Shown here piece after piece: positions 33,531 through 33,972 of a stretch of 33,972 bases of DNA. The position numbers and the translations under genes are program-made. Source of the stretch: VBCK01 sp035939615. Lineage in GTDB: Bacteria; Pseudomonadota; Gammaproteobacteria; Burkholderiales; Burkholderiaceae_F. The notes under the pieces are model-generated. The model did no database searches. It was given only the letters and a program-made list of their open reading frames with translations, and was not told where the DNA came from. The stretch is taken from assembly GCA_035939615.1 (NCBI GenBank), contig DASZFP010000067.1:1-33972 (forward strand). The letters run 5' to 3'. Position 1 is the stretch's first letter; every line of letters begins with the position of its first letter.

Positions 33531-33972
33531 ACCGGGACCCCGACGCGCGGCTGCCGGAGCGCATCGCCCGGCTCACGCGGGCACGCTTCGAGCTGCCCCG
33601 GCGGGGACAGTTCATGGACGGCAACCGGATCCGGTTGCTGGCAACCGGGCAGGAATATTTCCCGGAGCTCCTGCGGGCCATCGGATCGGCTCGCCGCTCG
33701 ATTCACCTCGAGACCTACCTGTACGAGGACGATCCGATCGGCCGCAGCGTCACCGAGGCGCTGGTAGACGCGGCCGGCCGCGGGGTCCGGGTGCGGCTGA
33801 TCATCGACGGCTTCGGCGGCGGCGACCACGCGCGCCGCCTGGCCCGGGAGCTGCAGCCGTACGGCGTGCAGATCCGGATCTACCGGTCGGAGCGCTGGTG
33901 GCGGATGCAACGGCGGCTGTTCCGGCGCCTGCACCGCAAGATCGCGGTGATCGACGAGACGCTGGCATTTGT
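33527..33972 (+). CDS. clsB: ClsB-type cardiolipin synthase (phospholipase D family), 5' part
   Basis: The gene runs off the window; 148 codons are present. The translated part contains the ClsB-like N-terminal region (GNRIRLLATGQEYFPELL, then SIHLETYLYEDDPIG) and the first HxKxxxxD motif (HRKIAVID, residues 136-143), where the catalytic His lies. Two such motifs are expected; the second is beyond the edge. ClsB makes cardiolipin by joining phosphatidyl groups at the inner membrane. The start is taken as a TTG overlapping the stop of the EEP gene (TTGA); ATG 33613 would cut off 30 residues before the conserved part. Pairing with the YbhP-like gene supports ClsB over other phospholipase D proteins. 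Confidence 0.88.
   Translation, partial: MNRDPDARLPERIARLTRARFELPRRGQFMDGNRIRLLATGQEYFPELLRAIGSARRSIHLETYLYEDDPIGRSVTEALVDAAGRGVRVRLIIDGFGGGDHARRLARELQPYGVQIRIYRSERWWRMQRRLFRRLHRKIAVIDETLAF

Overview
The window looks like chromosomal DNA of a GC-rich proteobacterium. I favour a betaproteobacterium, probably Burkholderiales. The main reason is the gene order FmdB, DUF502 protein, AspRS, Nudix NudB, EEP nuclease and ClsB at the right end, which I know from that group; this is inference, and TonB-receptor-rich gammaproteobacteria cannot be excluded. Almost every base is coding. GC is so high that several frames stay open at once, so long antisense and out-of-frame ORFs are common and were discarded. 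I see no tRNA, rRNA, CRISPR array, transposase or phage gene.

Layout. Positions 1-2479 hold an HtrA-like serine protease and an exported seven-repeat GloVer protein. Positions 2497-3916 hold REP-like palindromes, a short CbiX-type chelatase and an alpha/beta hydrolase. Positions 4104-6762 hold ssb, a small coiled-coil membrane protein and a RecQ-family helicase, with a phased 11-bp repeat resembling DnaA boxes before recQ. Positions 6885-14650 hold the Entner-Doudoroff genes. A leftward operon zwf-pgl-hexR-(HisN-like phosphatase) and a rightward operon edd-eda-glk are divided by a 237-bp control region with two near-identical HexR-type operators in opposite orientation.

Positions 14590-26973 form a carbohydrate-utilisation locus: a GPH-type symporter, a LacI-family regulator, a CPA2 cation/proton antiporter, a tryptophan-halogenase-like flavoprotein, a TonB-dependent receptor, a sugar-porter MFS transporter and an exported GH3 beta-glucosidase. 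A 12-bp palindrome, GACAGCGCTGTC, occurs in the control regions of the antiporter, of the halogenase/receptor pair and of the GH3 gene. At the last two it is paired with a degenerate copy exactly 22 bp to its left, which points to one regulon run by the local LacI protein. Positions 27114-33972 carry housekeeping genes: an EF-G-like GTPase, then fmdB, DUF502, aspS, nudB, an EEP nuclease and the start of clsB.

How it may work together: the TonB receptor brings oligosaccharide across the outer membrane, the GH3 enzyme releases glucose, the MFS and/or GPH carriers import it, glucokinase phosphorylates it, and Zwf, Pgl, Edd and Eda take it to pyruvate and glyceraldehyde-3-phosphate. The antiporter might maintain the ion gradient used by a cation symporter. 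The role of the flavin-dependent halogenase in a sugar regulon is unexplained and is the most interesting open question here.
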